Shown piece by piece: positions 13,001-15,000 of a stretch of DNA of 15,000 nucleotides. Position 1 is the first letter of the stretch, and every line of letters begins with the position of its first letter. This DNA is from Verrucomicrobiota bacterium (GTDB lineage: Bacteria; Verrucomicrobiota; Verrucomicrobiia; Limisphaerales; UBA9464): positions 1 to 15,000 of the forward strand of contig JANXMD010000293.1 of NCBI GenBank assembly GCA_025354845.1, written 5' to 3'. The notes below the pieces were generated by a model. The model did no database searches and was not told the origin of the DNA. It saw only the letters and a list, made by a program, of their open reading frames with translations. Made by a program: the position numbers and the translations under genes.

Positions 13001-14890
13001 ATGATGGAACGCAACCTGTCCAAGAACGCATTCCTGAATCTCCTCGCCCTGCTGGGCGCCAGTGCGGCACTGCTCGCGCTCGCCCGGTACGAGAAGTCCG
13101 CGACGGCGGAAATCGCGGCCGTGCTGGTTGGCATCGGCTTTCTCGTGGCGCTGGTCGGTTGGTTCCAGATGCGCCTGGAGGCCCGCGAAGAGGCTGAACG
13201 CCTCGAAGTGGAGGCCCTTTCCCGCAGCCGGAACGATTCCGCCCTGTTCAGCGAATCCGCCGCCGAGACCTTCCCCGCACGGCGCGCCCGCGAGCAGTTC
13301 GAACGCTGGCTGGTGCCGGCCTTCACCGCGGTCCTCTTCCTCCTCGAGACCGTGGCCGTGGGGTGGTACCGCAAGGATTTGCTGGCCAATCCCGACCCGA
13401 TGTCGTCGCCAGATCCCACCCTCGCGCTGGCCGCCTTTTCCAGCATCGGCCTGGTTCTCTTCCTCCTGGGCAAATACTCCGCCCGGTTGGCCCAGCTTGA
13501 AGATTCCCGCCTGCTGCGACCCGGTTCGTCCTCGGTTCTGATGGCAGCAGGCATGGCAGCCATTTCTGCCGGCATCGCGGCGGCCGATTGGTTCGGCTTC
13601 CCGAAATACGATCTCTACGCGGCGTGGGTGTTGGTGGCGCTGGTGGCGCTGATCGCACTGGAGACTCTGGTCACCCTGGTTTTTGAACGCTTCCGCCCCC
13701 GAACCCGCGGCAAGACTCCGCGCATCGTTTACGAAAGTCGCATTGTCGGCCTGTTGGGCCAGAGTGGCGGCTTGTTCAGCACCGCAGCCCATGCGCTGGA
13801 CTACCAGTTCGGGTTCAAGGTCAGCGAGACCTGGTTCTACAAGTTCCTTGAAGGCGCCATCGCCAAGCTCGTGTTGGTCTGGATCGGCATCCTGGCCGTG
13901 TGCTCCTGCTTTGTGGTCATCCAGCCCGGCGAACAGGGCCTGCTCGAACGCTTTGGATCTCCGGTGGGCGACGGCGTCCGCGAGCCCGGCCTCCATTTCA
14001 AGCTGCCCTGGCCCATTGATGCCATGGTGCGCCATCCATCCCGCGAACTCCGATCATTCCATGTCGGCTACGTCGCCGACGCCGAGGCCGAGAAGGAGCG
14101 CACGCTCTTGTGGACCCGCGCCCACTACAAGGAAGAGTTCAACCTCCTCGTCGCCAGCCGTGAACAGCAGGCCAACCAGGTTGCTGGTGATACCACGGTG
14201 CCGATCAACCTGCTCAGCGTGAGCATCCCGGTGCAGTACGTCATTTCCGACCTCCGCGCCTGGGAATACAACCACGCCAACGCCGGCGATTTGCTCGAGC
14301 GCATCGCCAATCGCGAGGTGGTCCGCTACATGGCCAGTGTCGACATGGACAAGGTCATGAGCTTTGGCCGCCTGGAGGCCTCGCGCGACCTTCAAAGCGC
14401 GATCCAAAAGCACGCCGATGACGCTAAACTGGGCGTTCAAATCATCTTCGTCGGACTTCAGGACATCCATCCTCCGGTCGGCACCAAGCAGGTTCAGGTC
14501 GCTGCCGCGTACGAGGAAGTCATCGGTGCTGTTGCCCTGAAGGAGGCCCGAATCCTCGTCGCCGAAGGCTACAGCGCCGAAACGCTGCCGATGGCGGCCG
14601 CGAATGCCGCCCGCAAGCTGAACGAAGCCCAAGCCTCCGCGACCCGCAAGACCGCGGTCGCGGCCGGACAGTCGGCCCAATTCGTTCACCAAATGGCCGC
14701 CTTCGACGCCGCCCCGAAGGTCTTCCGTCAGCGCAGCTACCTCGACACCTTCGCCAAAGCCGTTGGCCCCGCCCGCAAGCTGGTCATCGGTCCCACCAAC
14801 ACCACCGACGTCGTCATTATCAACCTCGAGGACAAGCTTTCGAAGGATCTCATGGACGTGGGTATCGAAAACCCCGGCCAGAAGAAGTGA
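13001..14890 (+). CDS. hflK: HflK-type SPFH/band-7 protein with a long multi-helix N-terminal extension (FtsH modulator)
   Basis: The protein is 629 aa, about 200 more than E. coli HflK (419). Six extra membrane helices are predicted at about 10-28, 36-57, 103-123, 141-160, 178-198 and 204-228. Then comes a conserved-looking linker (RIVYESRIVGLLGQSGGLFSTAAHALDYQFGFKVSETW) and the helix equivalent to the normal HflK anchor (286-307). The SPFH domain starts VVIQPGEQGLLERFGSP and includes PGLHFKLPWPID, VPINLLSVSIPVQYVISD and IQKHADDAKLGVQIIFVGLQDIHPP. The coiled-coil part EARILVAEGYSAETLPMAAANAARKLNEAQA follows. HflK with HflC forms a membrane cage around FtsH that limits its proteolysis. hflC begins 63 nt downstream. 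ATG at 13001 and ATG at 13004 are both possible starts, and neither has a Shine-Dalgarno. Confidence 0.88.
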   Translation: MMERNLSKNAFLNLLALLGASAALLALARYEKSATAEIAAVLVGIGFLVALVGWFQMRLEAREEAERLEVEALSRSRNDSALFSESAAETFPARRAREQFERWLVPAFTAVLFLLETVAVGWYRKDLLANPDPMSSPDPTLALAAFSSIGLVLFLLGKYSARLAQLEDSRLLRPGSSSVLMAAGMAAISAGIAAADWFGFPKYDLYAAWVLVALVALIALETLVTLVFERFRPRTRGKTPRIVYESRIVGLLGQSGGLFSTAAHALDYQFGFKVSETWFYKFLEGAIAKLVLVWIGILAVCSCFVVIQPGEQGLLERFGSPVGDGVREPGLHFKLPWPIDAMVRHPSRELRSFHVGYVADAEAEKERTLLWTRAHYKEEFNLLVASREQQANQVAGDTTVPINLLSVSIPVQYVISDLRAWEYNHANAGDLLERIANREVVRYMASVDMDKVMSFGRLEASRDLQSAIQKHADDAKLGVQIIFVGLQDIHPPVGTKQVQVAAAYEEVIGAVALKEARILVAEGYSAETLPMAAANAARKLNEAQASATRKTAVAAGQSAQFVHQMAAFDAAPKVFRQRSYLDTFAKAVGPARKLVIGPTNTTDVVIINLEDKLSKDLMDVGIENPGQKK

Positions 14891-14953
14891 TCCCCACCAG
14901 AGCCTGATCCGACCCGACTCGACCCGAACGCCATCCCTTTCCCAGAACGTCCC

Positions 14954-15000
14954 ATGAAGAAAAAGAATCCGCTCACGCTGCTCATCGGTGCGCTGCTGTT
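14954..15000 (+). CDS. hflC: HflC, N-terminal end only (3' end outside window)
   Basis: The ATG at 14954 opens MKKKNPLTLLIGALL, a basic start running into a membrane anchor as in HflC proteins. The call rests on this anchor plus the position 63 nt behind hflK, since no SPFH sequence is in view. Confidence 0.7.
   Translation, partial: MKKKNPLTLLIGALL

Noticed and set aside
12839..14035. 398-codon open frame on the minus strand opposite hflK
   Set aside because: Antisense shadow of hflK with no recognisable domain or start signal.
14905..14930. Repeated CGACCCGA octamers between hflK and hflC as a fifth heptamer array
   Set aside because: The two copies are spaced by 10, not 7, and there are only two; probably chance.

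Overview
The window is GC-rich, gene-dense bacterial DNA. No rRNA, tRNA, CRISPR array, transposase or phage gene is visible. The gene mix suggests a Gram-negative of the PVC group, most likely Verrucomicrobiota: an outer-membrane DUF481 barrel, an NtrB/NtrC-type pair, a Gfo/Idh/MocA oxidoreductase, and an HflK enlarged by many N-terminal membrane helices followed by hflC. Many starts lack a Shine-Dalgarno, and short repeats pack the gene boundaries. The phylum is an inference from gene content and style; no marker gene was tested.

Layout. Bases 2-757 (+) are the C-terminal part of primosomal helicase PriA. Bases 758-1142 are non-coding and hold a 348-bp nested inverted-repeat element. From 8708 down to 1211 six genes lie on the minus strand. 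Read in transcription order they are a Gfo/Idh/MocA oxidoreductase, a cupin_5 protein, a soluble PAS histidine kinase, its sigma-54-type response regulator, a GT39-like membrane glycosyltransferase and a DUF481 outer-membrane protein. That block ends in a strong intrinsic terminator (1143-1182). From 8825 the genes run on the plus strand: a two-helix membrane protein overlapping a DUF1801 protein by ATGA, an AbgT-family transporter broken by one -1 frameshift near 10356, a small membrane protein 2 nt further on, about 260 bp without a convincing gene that contain a good sigma-70-type promoter, an ABC-2 permease, hflK, and the first codons of hflC.

The most interesting signal lies between the genes. 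There are three GTAG...CTAC-bounded inverted-repeat elements (762-1109, 4012-4127, 6996-7103). Their hairpins share one architecture, and their stems differ by paired changes that keep the pairing. This looks like REP/BIME DNA of the kind mobilised by RAYT (TnpA-REP) transposases. There are also four degenerate heptamer arrays (4135-4169, 5561-5609, 7613-7640, 8767-8787), each at a gene edge. One fills almost the whole gap between the kinase and regulator genes, where a ribosome-binding site would be expected.

How the genes work together: the kinase and regulator form one phosphorelay that probably activates sigma-54 promoters, with unknown targets. HflK and HflC should form the membrane complex that modulates FtsH. 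The other genes look like separate housekeeping or envelope functions. I found no complete novel multi-gene system; the novelty here is in the repeats.
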